Source: Azospirillum brasilense
Lineage (GTDB): Bacteria > Pseudomonadota > Alphaproteobacteria > Azospirillales > Azospirillaceae
Reading direction: 5' to 3'
Assembly (NCBI RefSeq): GCF_022023855.1
Contig: NZ_CP059452.1
Span: forward strand, 489,501 to 553,500
Length of the DNA stretch: 64,000 nt
In this document: positions 36,637-45,609 of the stretch, piece by piece
Layout: each line of letters opens with the position of its first letter
How positions within the stretch are numbered: position 1 is the first letter of the stretch
Program-made: the position numbers and the translations under genes
The notes under the pieces: generated by a model
Told to the model about the DNA's origin: nothing
What the model saw: only the letters and a program-made list of their open reading frames with translations
The model's database searches: none

Positions 36637-37866
36637 ATGAACGTCTGGTTGCTGCCTCTGATCGCCATGGCGGCGGTTCAGGCGTTCGTCGGGCTGTGTC
36701 TCTTCGCCATTCCGGTGATCGCGCCGCAGGCGGCGCCCGACCTGGGGGTCGATCCGGGGCTTCTCGGCCTTTATACCGCGGTCGTCTTCACCGCCGCCAT
36801 CCCCGCGTCGCTGGGGGCGGGCGGGCTGATCGCGCGTTGGGGGGCGATCCGCACCTGCCAGGCCTGCCTGCTCGCCGCCGCAGGAGCCGCGCTGCTGTCG
36901 GCCAGCGCCCTTCCCATCGCCTTCCTGCTGGGGGCGCTGGCGCTGGGCTTCGCCTTCGGGCCGGAAACGCCGGCCAGCACGCAGCTGCTGTCTCGGCTGA
37001 CCCCGCCGGAGAAGCGCCCGCTGGTCTTCTCGCTGCGCCAGACCGGCAACCAGTTCGGCGGCATGGCCGCGGGATTTGCCGTGCCGCTGCTGGTCCTGTC
37101 CGTCGGCTGGCAGGCCAGCCTGCTGGTCGTGGCGGGCGCCACCGCCGTCCTGGCGCTCGTCCTGGAGCCGCTGGCCCGCCGTCACGACGGCGACGACCGC
37201 GCCGCCCCCCGCCCCGCCGGGCGCGGCACGTTGAAGCGCGCGCTCGATCTGGTCGCCGGGGAACCGGCGCTGCGCCGGCTGGCCATGGCGGTCTGCGCCT
37301 TCTCGGCCATGCAGCTTTGCCTAAACGGCTTCCTGGTCAGCTTCGCGGTGACCGGCCTGGGCTGGAGCCTGCCGCTGGCAGGCACGGCGCTGGCGGTGGC
37401 GCAGGGCGCCGGGCTGGTGGGGCGCGTCGGCTGGGGCCTCGTGGCGACGCGCTGGGCGCCGCCCCGCGTCATCCTTGCCGGGCTGGGCGTCGCCATGAGC
37501 GTGGCCGCCGCCCTCGTCGCCATCGCCTCCCCCGGCTGGCCGGTGCCCGCCTTCCTGGGCGTCTGCGCCGCCTTCGGCCTGTCGGCGAGCGGCTGGAACG
37601 GCCTGTTCGTTTCGGAAGTCGCCCGTCTCGCCCCGACGGGCCGGGCGGGCGAGGCGACGGGCGGCATGCTCGCCATCGCCTACGCCGGGCTGGTCATCGG
37701 GCCGGCGCTGTTCAGCCTGCTGGTCGCCGGGGGCTTCGGCTATTCCGCCGGCTATCTGGCCGCCGCCGCCGCCGCGCTGGCCGGCGCCGCGGCGCTGGTC
37801 ATTCCCCTGCCGCCGGCCCCCACCCCGGACCTTTCAACCGCTGCCAAGGACACCCCATGCGCATGA
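36637..37866 (+). CDS. MFS transporter
   Basis: This is a 409-residue major-facilitator protein with about 12 membrane spans. The A-like motif is weakly visible after span 2 (GAGGLIARWGAIRT), and the loop after span 6 is basic. GGAG lies six bases before the ATG. It overlaps the amidase start by ten bases, so both are on one transcript and may handle the same compound, for example an amide or ureide. Direction and substrate are unknown. Confidence 0.88.
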   Translation: MNVWLLPLIAMAAVQAFVGLCLFAIPVIAPQAAPDLGVDPGLLGLYTAVVFTAAIPASLGAGGLIARWGAIRTCQACLLAAAGAALLSASALPIAFLLGALALGFAFGPETPASTQLLSRLTPPEKRPLVFSLRQTGNQFGGMAAGFAVPLLVLSVGWQASLLVVAGATAVLALVLEPLARRHDGDDRAAPRPAGRGTLKRALDLVAGEPALRRLAMAVCAFSAMQLCLNGFLVSFAVTGLGWSLPLAGTALAVAQGAGLVGRVGWGLVATRWAPPRVILAGLGVAMSVAAALVAIASPGWPVPAFLGVCAAFGLSASGWNGLFVSEVARLAPTGRAGEATGGMLAIAYAGLVIGPALFSLLVAGGFGYSAGYLAAAAAALAGAAALVIPLPPAPTPDLSTAAKDTPCA

Positions 37867-39257
37867 TAAGCGCCCGCCGGATCGCCGAACAGGTCGCCGC
37901 CCGCGCGGTCAGCGCCGTCGCCCTCTACGACAATTTGCTGGAGCGGATCGCGACTGAGAATCCGCGGCTGAACGCCATCGTCCATCTCGACCCGGAGGCC
38001 GGGCGGGCGGAGGCGCGGGCCGCCGACGAACGTGCCACGCGGGGCGAGGCGCTGCCCCTGCTCGGCGTGCCCTTCACGGTGAAGGACAACATCTGGGTGC
38101 GCGGACAGCCGGTCCGCCAGGGATCGCGGCTGTTCGAGGACTTCGTAGCGCCGGAGGACGCGGTAGCGGTGGCCCGGCTGCGCGCCGCGGGCGCCGTCTT
38201 CGCGGGAATCACCAACTGCTCGGAATTCGCCTGCAAGGGGGTCACGACCAATCGCCTGCACGGCCCGACCCGGAATCCCTGGGACGTGGCGCTGACGCCC
38301 GGCGGCTCCTCCGGCGGGGCGGCCAGCGCGGTTGCGGCGGGCTTGGCGCCGCTGGCGCTCTGCACGGACGGTGGCGGCTCCACCCGCCGGCCGGCGGCTC
38401 ATGTCGGGGTGGTCGGCATGAAGCCGTCGGCCGGAGTAGTCCCCCACCCGGTCGGCTTTGCCGAGCCGGTGTTCGGCAACTCGGTGATCGGCCAGATGGC
38501 CCGCTCGGTCGCCGACGTGGCGCTGATGCTCGACACGCTGACCGGGCCGGACCCGCGCGACCCACAATCGGTGGCGGTGTCCGGCTCCTTCGCCCGCGCC
38601 GCCGCCAACCCCGAGCCGGCGGGCCTGCGCATCGCCTACAGCCGGCGGCTGGGGCTGGACGCCCCGGTCGATCCGGAGGTCGCCGCCTGCGTGGAGCGCG
38701 CCGTCCACCGCCTCGCCGACGCCGGGGCCATCGTGGAGGAGGCCGACCCGGTCTGGCCCGAGGGAGCCGGGGAAAGCGGCCTGATGCCCCTCCAGTTCGC
38801 CGGCCTCGCCGCGCTCTACGGCGAACGCTTCCGCGCCGCACCGGCGCTGTTCGACCCTGACATCGGACAGCAGATCGACGCCGGGCTGCGCACCAGCGGC
38901 GCGGAGGTCGCCCGCGCCCTGCATCTGCGGGAGGAGGCCTACCGCGCACTGGCCGCCCTCTTCACACGATACGACCTGCTGGTCTGCCCGACGACTCCGG
39001 TCACCGCATGGCCGTTCGACCGGCTCGGCCCCGCCACCATCGACGGGCGTCCGGTGACGCCGCGCGGCCACGCGGTCTTCACGCCTCTGTTCAATCACTG
39101 CTACGCGCCGGCCTGCTCGGTCCCCTGCGGGCTGACGGAGAGCGGCGGGCTTCCGGTTGGGCTGCAGATCGCCGGCCCGCGCCTGTCCGACGCGGCGGTG
39201 CTGCGGCTGGCCGCCGTGGTGGAAGCCACCTGCGGTTACACTGGCCTTGTAGCGTGA
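37857..39257 (+). CDS. Amidase (amidase-signature family)
   Basis: This is a 466-residue amidase-signature hydrolase with the triad Lys76 (FTVKDNIWV), Ser151 (TPGGSSGGA) and Ser175 (DGGGSTRRPAA). AAGGA lies six bases before the ATG, which is inside the end of the MFS gene. The Ser-loop reads STRRPAAHVG in place of the more usual SIRIPAAFCG, so the pocket differs. It probably cleaves an amide imported by the MFS protein or the upstream ABC system; the substrate is not deducible. Confidence 0.9.
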   Translation: MRMISARRIAEQVAARAVSAVALYDNLLERIATENPRLNAIVHLDPEAGRAEARAADERATRGEALPLLGVPFTVKDNIWVRGQPVRQGSRLFEDFVAPEDAVAVARLRAAGAVFAGITNCSEFACKGVTTNRLHGPTRNPWDVALTPGGSSGGAASAVAAGLAPLALCTDGGGSTRRPAAHVGVVGMKPSAGVVPHPVGFAEPVFGNSVIGQMARSVADVALMLDTLTGPDPRDPQSVAVSGSFARAAANPEPAGLRIAYSRRLGLDAPVDPEVAACVERAVHRLADAGAIVEEADPVWPEGAGESGLMPLQFAGLAALYGERFRAAPALFDPDIGQQIDAGLRTSGAEVARALHLREEAYRALAALFTRYDLLVCPTTPVTAWPFDRLGPATIDGRPVTPRGHAVFTPLFNHCYAPACSVPCGLTESGGLPVGLQIAGPRLSDAAVLRLAAVVEATCGYTGLVA

Positions 39258-39371
39258 CAGCCTTTTGAAGAAAAAGAGAATTGGCGATGGGGATAGAACG
39301 GACAGCCTGTATCAATCACCATCGTATTCTGGCAATCTTCACCCGAAGAGGGGTGGAGTAGGGAGATACGG

Positions 39372-42300
39372 GTGAAGACCAGCGAGCCGGACCAGCGGCC
39401 TGGATGGTCGGCGCGTCGGTTGTCGATTCTTTTCCTTATGGTTGCATTACCGCTGATCGCCTTTGAAGTGCACAACATCCTGGAATTGCGCAAGTCCAGG
39501 GAAACGGAAATCCGCCTGGAGTCGATGCAGCTTCTGGATCAGGTCGAATCCGAACAGCAGCGCATCGCCGACGATATCGAACACGTTTTGGTTGCCCTTA
39601 CGGAGATGGGCATAGGGCAATTGTCCCCAGCGGCCTGTCAGGACACACTTCTTCGGATCAAGGCGAAGTTTCCTCCCTATCTGGCGGTGAGCATCAGCAA
39701 CCGGTCTGGGACCATCTGGTGTTCCACCCAACCGCAGGCGCGCGGTCTCTCGGTCGCCGATCGCAGCTATTGGCAGGAGGCGTTGACCAGCGGGGAGCAA
39801 ACCAACGGGGCTACCCTGACCTCCCGCACCACGGGCCGCCCCTCCATCCCCTTCGCCCTGGCCTACAAGGACGGGAACGGCGTTCCGGCAGGCGTGGTGA
39901 CCGTGCTCCTCGACACCACGTGGCTGAACCTGTTCCTTCGCGAGAAGAGTCTGCCGGACGACGCGGAGGTGGTGATCGCCGACCGCTCCGGCATCGTCCT
40001 GGCGCACCAGCCCGAAACGCCGGACACCGTCGGCAGGCCGCTGCACGCGCCCTATCAGGCTCTGCTGGACCGGGGCGAGCGGCGTGTGGTCGAAGCGCCC
40101 GGTCCGGATGGCCGGATGCGGATCACCGCGGTGTCGCCGCTGGCCGCCGGCGTTCCCAACCTCTACGTCCATGTCAGCCTGGACAAGGACGAATCCATGC
40201 GGCCGGTCAACGCGGCCGCCCGGCGCACGCTCATCATTTTCATCGGGCTTTTCCTGTTCGCCGGGATCACCGCGGGCTGGAGCCTGTGGCGCTTCCTGCG
40301 CGCGCATGAGCTGGCGCGCAGCAACGCGCTCCGCATGGCGGCGGTGCTCGGCAGCACGGTGGACGGCGTGATCGAATTGGATCGCGATTGGCGCTTCACC
40401 TATCTGAACGACAAGGCGGTCGCTCTGGTCGCCCAGGGCCGCGACCTGCGCGGGCGGTCGCTGTGGGACGCCTTTCCGGAACTGGTCGACACGCCGCTGT
40501 GGCGCAAGGCCCATCAGGCGATGGCCGGGCAGACGCCGATCGACGATGAATTCCAAGGGATGCGCACCGGACGCTGGTTCTGGATGCGGGCCTTTCCCAA
40601 CGCGAACGGGATGTCGGTCTATCTCCTCGACATCACCCGGCGGCGACAGGCCGAGGACGATCTGCGCAAGAGCAAGGACCGGCTGAGCCTTGCCCTTGAA
40701 TCCGCCTTGGCCGGCACCTTCGACTGGGATCTCACCTCCGGCCAGGGGCACTGGTCGGAAGAAACCCACCGCATCTTCGGTCTCGACCCAGCCGTGCACG
40801 AGGCGACCAGCGCCATGTGGCGGTCGGTGGTACATCCCGACGATTTCGACATCGCGACGCTGAAGGCCCAGACGGAAATGCTCGTCGAGCGGCGTTCCTA
40901 CGTCCGGCTGGAGTACCGCATCGTCCAGCCCGGCGGCGCCGTCCGCTGGGTCTCGTCGATCGGGCGGGTCAGTTACGGCCCCGACGGAACGCCGCTGCAT
41001 TTCAGCGGCCTGAACCTCGACATCACCGAACGCAAGGCCCTGGAGGAGGCACTGCGCCGCAGCGAGGAGCGGTTGACCATTGCGCTGGCCGTGGCGGAGG
41101 CCGGCATTTGGGATTTCGACCTGCGGGACCGCACGCTGGCCTGGTCGGACGGCATGTACCGCCTGTATGGCGTCAGCCCGGACACCTTCACCCCCAGGGA
41201 GGAGAGCTTCTACAACCTGATCCACCCGATGGACCGGGAGGCGGTGCGCCGCTTCACCGAGGATGTGCTGGAGGCCCGGCGCTCCGACTACCGTGGCGAG
41301 TTCCGCATCCTGCATCCGCGCGACGGCGAGCGCTGGATCATGGTCATCGGGCGGCCGATCTACGACAACGGACGTCCGGTCCGGCTGAGCGGACTGAACA
41401 TCGACATCACCGGGCGCAAGATGATGGAGCAGGCCCTGCGCGACGCCAAGGCCAAGGCCGACGAGGCCAACGTCTCCAAGTCGAAGTTCCTGGCCGCGGC
41501 CAGCCACGACCTGCGCCAGCCGCTGCAATCCGCCCTGCTGTTCGCCGGGGTCCTGCACCACCACGTCGATCCCGTCAAGGGGCGCGGCTCGCTGGCCTCG
41601 CTGGAGCGTGCACTGGAAACGCTGAAGAATCTTCTCGACAGCCTGCTGGACGTGTCGCGCCTGGACGCCGGTGTCATCAACCCGCAAATCGACACGGTGC
41701 CCCTGCGCCCGATGCTGGACGAGATCGAGGCGGCCTATGTCCCGATCGCCTCCAGCAAGGGGCTGGAGTTCACCGTCGTCCAGCCCGCGCCGGATCTGGC
41801 GGTGCGCAGCGACCGGCTGCTGCTCGGCCGGATGCTCCGCAATCTGGTGGAGAACGCCATCCGTTACACCGAGGCGGGCTATGTCCGCGTGTCCTGCGAG
41901 GCGGCGAACGGCACCGTCCGCATCATGGTGCAGGACAGCGGCATCGGCATCTCGGCGGAGCAGCAGACCAAGGTCTTCGAGGAGTTCCATCAGGTCGCCA
42001 ATCCGGAACGCGACCGCAGCCAGGGGCTCGGCCTGGGGCTTGCCATCGTGAAGCGGCTGTCCCGGCTGCTGAACCATCCGGTGTCGGTGCGCTCCGAACC
42101 GGCCCATGGGTCGGTCTTCTCCATCGAAGCGCCGCGCGCCACCCCGGCCGTCCCCCTCCCCGCCCCCGAAGCGGAGGCTACCCCGTCCGGCGACGGGCGG
42201 TTGGCCGTTCTGGTCGAGGACGACGTGATCGTCCTGATGGGGCTGCGGACCATCTTCCAGGAATGGGGGTACGAGGTGGCCGTCGCCGGTTCCGCCGAGC

Positions 42301-42587
42301 AGGCGCTGGAGCGGCTGCGCGGACTGAACCGCCGCCCAGACCTGATCATCGCCGACTATCGGCTGCGCAACGGCCGGATCGGAACGGAAGCCATCGTGCA
42401 AATCCGCGGGCTGGTCGGGTCACCGGTTCCGGCGATCATCCTGACCGGCGAGATCGGCACCGAGTGCGACCGCGACGCGGCGGCGCTCGGGCTGGCCGTG
42501 GTGCGCAAACCGGTCACCCCGCGGCAGCTTCAAAGCGCCATCCAAGATCTTCTGAACCACAATCCGGTGAGACAGACCGGCGATTGA
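39372..42587 (+). CDS. Hybrid sensor histidine kinase with periplasmic sensor, three PAS domains and receiver
   Basis: This is a 1071-residue membrane kinase: TM1 (about 17-36), a periplasmic dCache-like region (about 37-275), TM2 (about 282-303), PAS domains at about 320-430, 435-560 and 565-685, HisKA with His712 in SHDLRQPLQSALL, HATPase_c (N box NLVENAIRYT, GLGLGLAIVKRLSR) and a C-terminal receiver with Asp995 (LIIADYRLRNG). The HDLRQPLQ box marks the class of orphan hybrid kinases. The start is GTG at 39372 with GGGAGA upstream. No dedicated regulator gene is adjacent, so the signal target is unknown. Confidence 0.92.
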   Translation: MKTSEPDQRPGWSARRLSILFLMVALPLIAFEVHNILELRKSRETEIRLESMQLLDQVESEQQRIADDIEHVLVALTEMGIGQLSPAACQDTLLRIKAKFPPYLAVSISNRSGTIWCSTQPQARGLSVADRSYWQEALTSGEQTNGATLTSRTTGRPSIPFALAYKDGNGVPAGVVTVLLDTTWLNLFLREKSLPDDAEVVIADRSGIVLAHQPETPDTVGRPLHAPYQALLDRGERRVVEAPGPDGRMRITAVSPLAAGVPNLYVHVSLDKDESMRPVNAAARRTLIIFIGLFLFAGITAGWSLWRFLRAHELARSNALRMAAVLGSTVDGVIELDRDWRFTYLNDKAVALVAQGRDLRGRSLWDAFPELVDTPLWRKAHQAMAGQTPIDDEFQGMRTGRWFWMRAFPNANGMSVYLLDITRRRQAEDDLRKSKDRLSLALESALAGTFDWDLTSGQGHWSEETHRIFGLDPAVHEATSAMWRSVVHPDDFDIATLKAQTEMLVERRSYVRLEYRIVQPGGAVRWVSSIGRVSYGPDGTPLHFSGLNLDITERKALEEALRRSEERLTIALAVAEAGIWDFDLRDRTLAWSDGMYRLYGVSPDTFTPREESFYNLIHPMDREAVRRFTEDVLEARRSDYRGEFRILHPRDGERWIMVIGRPIYDNGRPVRLSGLNIDITGRKMMEQALRDAKAKADEANVSKSKFLAAASHDLRQPLQSALLFAGVLHHHVDPVKGRGSLASLERALETLKNLLDSLLDVSRLDAGVINPQIDTVPLRPMLDEIEAAYVPIASSKGLEFTVVQPAPDLAVRSDRLLLGRMLRNLVENAIRYTEAGYVRVSCEAANGTVRIMVQDSGIGISAEQQTKVFEEFHQVANPERDRSQGLGLGLAIVKRLSRLLNHPVSVRSEPAHGSVFSIEAPRATPAVPLPAPEAEATPSGDGRLAVLVEDDVIVLMGLRTIFQEWGYEVAVAGSAEQALERLRGLNRRPDLIIADYRLRNGRIGTEAIVQIRGLVGSPVPAIILTGEIGTECDRDAAALGLAVVRKPVTPRQLQSAIQDLLNHNPVRQTGD

Positions 42588-42733
42588 TCGTCCTCCCCGA
42601 CCGGAGAGCGGTGGACAAAAAGCGGACCAGCCTTGACGGGGCAGCGCCACTGCCCCATATTGTGCACTGCAACATAACGATAAGCCCTTTCCCGAGGGGG
42701 AGACGCCTTCTCAATCCTTTGAGGAGGTCCCTT

Positions 42734-42922
42734 ATGAACACGCCTTCGACTTTCGCCTCGGCCCGTCCCTCCGAACGCGACCTGCAGCTCATCCGCCGCA
42801 AGGCCGTCCGGATGCGCGCCGACCATCTCCGGTCCCTGCTGGGCCGGCTGGCCGCGTTTCTGAAAGGACGGCCGGCCGACCTGAACCCCCACCGCCTGAA
42901 TGGCGGCCGGGCCGCCGGTTGA
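42734..42922 (+). CDS. Small basic hypothetical protein
   Basis: This is a 62-residue protein, basic and helical, with a central IRRKAVRMRADHLRSLLGRLAAFL helix in which basic and hydrophobic residues alternate. A near-ideal GAGGAGG site seven bases before the ATG supports translation. It lies about 145 bases after the hybrid kinase and 108 bases before the patatin-like gene. The pattern recalls very short alphaproteobacterial stress or RNA-associated proteins, but no family is recognised. Confidence 0.62.
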   Translation: MNTPSTFASARPSERDLQLIRRKAVRMRADHLRSLLGRLAAFLKGRPADLNPHRLNGGRAAG

Positions 42923-43030
42923 CCACGGACAGCCCTCATTTTTCCCTGATACAGCGACAGTAGCGCCCCGCAGGCGGTCCGCGACAGCGGCGCCTCGCGG
43001 GACGGTTGGTCTTTGGTTGGAGTTTTTCAC

Positions 43031-43996
43031 ATGCAGAAACGAGCGGTCGCCCTGGGCGGCTTCGGTGGGTTCAACCTGCACGGCGCGGGCGTGCTGACGG
43101 CGCTCGACCGCCTGGAGCGGATGCCCGACCTGTTCACGGTGACCTCCGGGCAGATCGTCGTGCTGGCCGCCTGGCTGCGCGGCGAGGACGTGCGCCGCCT
43201 GCTTCTTGAACACAGGGGGGCGTCCGGCGGGCTGCTCCAGGCCTGGCAGACCGCCCTGTTCGGGCACAAGGGCGTGTTCCGCCCGGTGCTGGGCGAGAAC
43301 GCGCGACGCTGGCTGGATGTCCCGCTGTCGCCCTCGGCGGTGCTGGAGCGGCTGATGCCGGCCCGCCAATACGCCCCGGTGCGCGACCGCGACACCGTGG
43401 CCGAGATCGCCCGCACCCTGAACGAGGCCGAGGTCGGCGTCGTCTTCAACACCTACGACTTCCGCTCCGGAAACGGGCTGCTGCACGGCAACGCCGCCGC
43501 CCGCCGCCTGATGGCCGGGGAGGTCGGGCTTGAAGACATCACCGCGGACGCGGTGGAAAGCGCCCTCTGGCTCTATCTCTACGGCTTCGAGGAGGCCCCC
43601 GGCGGGCTGATCGACGGCGCCTATCACCGCAGCATCATCCTGTCGGAACTGCACGGCTTCGACGAGGTGACGGTGGCCGCGCCCTTCCCCGTCTCCTGGA
43701 TCGGGCCGGTGCCGCGCAACCAACTGGAGGTGGAGAACTGGAAGATCCGCCAGTGGTTCGCCAACTCCTACAAGGCGGAGGTCGCGCGGCTGCGCCGGGT
43801 GATCGAACTGATGGAGCGCGGCACGCTCAACGACCCGGCCTACCGCATCCGCTCGCTGACCGAGTTGCCGCTGCGCCGCCATTACGGCTACTTCGACTAT
43901 TTCACGGAGAAGGCGGAGGTGTTCGACGACGCGCTCGCCCAGGCGCTCGGCCATTTCGGCGGCGGCCCGGCCCACGAGCAGCGGCGCGCCGGCTGA
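43031..43996 (+). CDS. Patatin-like protein with degenerate nucleophile motif
   Basis: This is a 321-residue protein with the outline of a patatin-like lipid hydrolase. An N-terminal GGFGGFNLHGAGVLTALDRL resembles the oxyanion Gly-rich loop and first helix, VTSGQIVVLAAWL sits where the nucleophile elbow should be, and a LIDGAYHRS motif (Asp195) matches the Asp-Gly-Ala/Gly signature. The elbow reads V-T-Ser39-G-Q rather than Gly-x-Ser-x-Gly, so activity is uncertain. The C-terminal third is charged and helical. GGAG precedes the ATG at 43031. It is convergent with the methyltransferase gene. Family membership is my inference from motif order. Confidence 0.7.
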   Translation: MQKRAVALGGFGGFNLHGAGVLTALDRLERMPDLFTVTSGQIVVLAAWLRGEDVRRLLLEHRGASGGLLQAWQTALFGHKGVFRPVLGENARRWLDVPLSPSAVLERLMPARQYAPVRDRDTVAEIARTLNEAEVGVVFNTYDFRSGNGLLHGNAAARRLMAGEVGLEDITADAVESALWLYLYGFEEAPGGLIDGAYHRSIILSELHGFDEVTVAAPFPVSWIGPVPRNQLEVENWKIRQWFANSYKAEVARLRRVIELMERGTLNDPAYRIRSLTELPLRRHYGYFDYFTEKAEVFDDALAQALGHFGGGPAHEQRRAG

Positions 43997-44022
43997 CCGG
44001 CTGACACGGAGGGCCCGGCGGC

Positions 44023-44637
44023 TCAGGCCGCGCGGGCCTCCACCAGCTTCACGCAATCGCCCATTACGAAGCGGCTGTCCACCGCTCCCATGCCGGCCTG
44101 CGGCAGATGCCCCTCGTAGCCGGCGGTGTAGCGGGCACCGAAGGCGAAGCTCAGCCAGGGCGACACCACGCGCATCCACAACCGGGCCGCCGAGCGCTCC
44201 GACTGGGTGTAGTCGAGGATGCGCAGCGTCCCCTCCGGCTTCAGGATACGTCGCATCTCGCGCAGCACCGGCACCTGAAGATCCTCCGGCAGGACGCAGA
44301 AGACGAAGGTCGCCACCACATGGTCGAAATGGCCGTCGGGGAATCCGGTGGCGGCCAGATCCATCACCTGGAACTCCACCGCCCGCCTCAGCCTGTCCGC
44401 CCGCTTGGCGGCGCGGGCCAGCATGGCCGGGCTGGCGTCCACCGCGGTTATCCGGGCGCCCTCGGGATAGAAGGGGATGTTGCAGCCGGTGCCAGCCCCA
44501 GCGTCCAGGATGCGGCCGGACAGGCCGCGGAACGTGCCCCGGCGCAGGCGCCGCTTCCACATCACCTCGTAACCGAGGTCCAGCGCGTCGTAGAGCGGGG
44601 CGATGCGTTCGTAGGTGCGCACATAACCGGTCTGCAT
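44023..44637 (-). CDS. SAM-dependent methyltransferase (UbiE/PmtA-like)
   Basis: This is a 204-residue class I methyltransferase: SAM-binding motif ILDAGAGTGCNIPFY (about residues 43-57), acidic loop VDAS after strand 2, and motif FDHVVATFVFCVLPE. The N-terminal YERIAPLYDALDLGYE is typical of UbiE and phosphatidylethanolamine N-methyltransferase relatives. It may act on a lipid or quinone; nearby genes (a patatin-like protein and a small membrane protein) make lipid metabolism plausible but not proven. It has no signal peptide. Confidence 0.85.
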   Translation of the reverse strand: MQTGYVRTYERIAPLYDALDLGYEVMWKRRLRRGTFRGLSGRILDAGAGTGCNIPFYPEGARITAVDASPAMLARAAKRADRLRRAVEFQVMDLAATGFPDGHFDHVVATFVFCVLPEDLQVPVLREMRRILKPEGTLRILDYTQSERSAARLWMRVVSPWLSFAFGARYTAGYEGHLPQAGMGAVDSRFVMGDCVKLVEARAA

Positions 44638-44796
44638 GGTTCGAGACTCCCCCGAAGCGGCCCGTTCACACCGTGAGCGTCAAGGGCCGGAAGCGCGTTT
44701 TGCCTGTTCTTCCTTTCATAGCAGGCGAATGTGACGGATCATCGCGCCTGGGGTTCGAAGCCCGACAAACGGCCCGACAAACGGAATGGAGATGGC

Positions 44797-45126
44797 ATGG
44801 ATGCGCTGAACCCGGCGGCGGAGGCCCGCCGTCAGGCCGGACTGGAAATCCAGGCGCTGGCCGAGGATTTCGAACAGAGCGACGAGGCCGCTTTCCTGCG
44901 GATGCGCATCATCGGCGGGGTGGTCGCGGGGGTGGTGACGCTGGTCCTGCTGGTCCTGCTGACCGCGGGGGCGGACTGGCGCTATCTGTTCGGCTTCTGG
45001 GTGGTGATCGTCGGCTTCATCGGGATCGGCTACGCCGTGTCCGTCTACCGCCAGCGGCAGCAGACCGCGCGGCTGCGCGCCCTGGCGACCCGCTGGCTGA
45101 GCGGCGGAACCGTCCCGCCAGTCTGA
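44797..45126 (+). CDS. Small membrane protein with two spans
   Basis: This is a 109-residue protein with two closely spaced hydrophobic segments (about residues 41-60 and 66-85) and a basic C-terminal tail. The N-terminal 35 residues are acidic and helical. GGAG lies just before the ATG at 44797. It is divergent from the methyltransferase gene and convergent with the next hypothetical gene. No family is recognised. Confidence 0.7.
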   Translation: MDALNPAAEARRQAGLEIQALAEDFEQSDEAAFLRMRIIGGVVAGVVTLVLLVLLTAGADWRYLFGFWVVIVGFIGIGYAVSVYRQRQQTARLRALATRWLSGGTVPPV

Positions 45127-45153
45127 GGGGGCCGGTCTGAGGAAAGGGCCGGG

Positions 45154-45483
45154 TCAGGAGGCGCGCGAACCGCGGTGCTTGCGGCGGCGCTGGAAATTCT
45201 GGATGCGCTCGATCACCTCGCCCATGTCCGCCGCCTCCTCCACCTCGCCGAGATGCAGGAGGACGCGGATGTAGGTGTCGATCAGGCCGAGAACGGCCTC
45301 CTCGTCGGTCACGCCGTAGGCCGCCTGGCCCAGGGCATCGACGATCAGGGTCCCGCTGTCGGCCAGCGCCTCGGCCACCTCGTTGATGGCGCGATCGAGG
45401 GCGGTGTCGTCCCCGTCCGGCGCTTCCAGCACCGGGTCGAGGATGTCGGGAAAGGAAAGCCGGTCGGCGGGATAGCCAGCCAT
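45154..45483 (-). CDS. Hypothetical acidic protein
   Basis: This is a 109-residue soluble protein, acidic through most of its length and ending in a basic QRRRKHRGSRAS tail. Predicted to be mostly helical. The ATG at 45483 has GGAGAG seven bases upstream. It lies downstream of the RNase J gene on the same strand (gap of 126 bases), so it may be part of that transcript. No family recognised and no function assigned. Confidence 0.68.
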   Translation of the reverse strand: MAGYPADRLSFPDILDPVLEAPDGDDTALDRAINEVAEALADSGTLIVDALGQAAYGVTDEEAVLGLIDTYIRVLLHLGEVEEAADMGEVIERIQNFQRRRKHRGSRAS

Positions 45484-45609
45484 TGGCAACTCTCCAAGAA
45501 AAAAACAGGGCCGTGAACCGGCCCCTGGTGCGCGCGAACGGAGGGCGGGTGTCCCCCTTCTGGTGATTCGTGGCCCTATGAAACGTGACGGTGAAGGAGG
45601 ATGGCCGCG

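Noticed and set aside
39447..42401. Long minus-strand open frame of 984 codons opposite the PAS kinase
   Set aside because: It is the antisense shadow of the kinase, with no ribosome-binding site, motif or plausible composition.
40817..42922. Long plus-strand frame overlapping the PAS kinase in another frame
   Set aside because: Only its last 62 codons, after the kinase stop, look real, with their own strong ribosome-binding site. The rest is a high-GC shadow.
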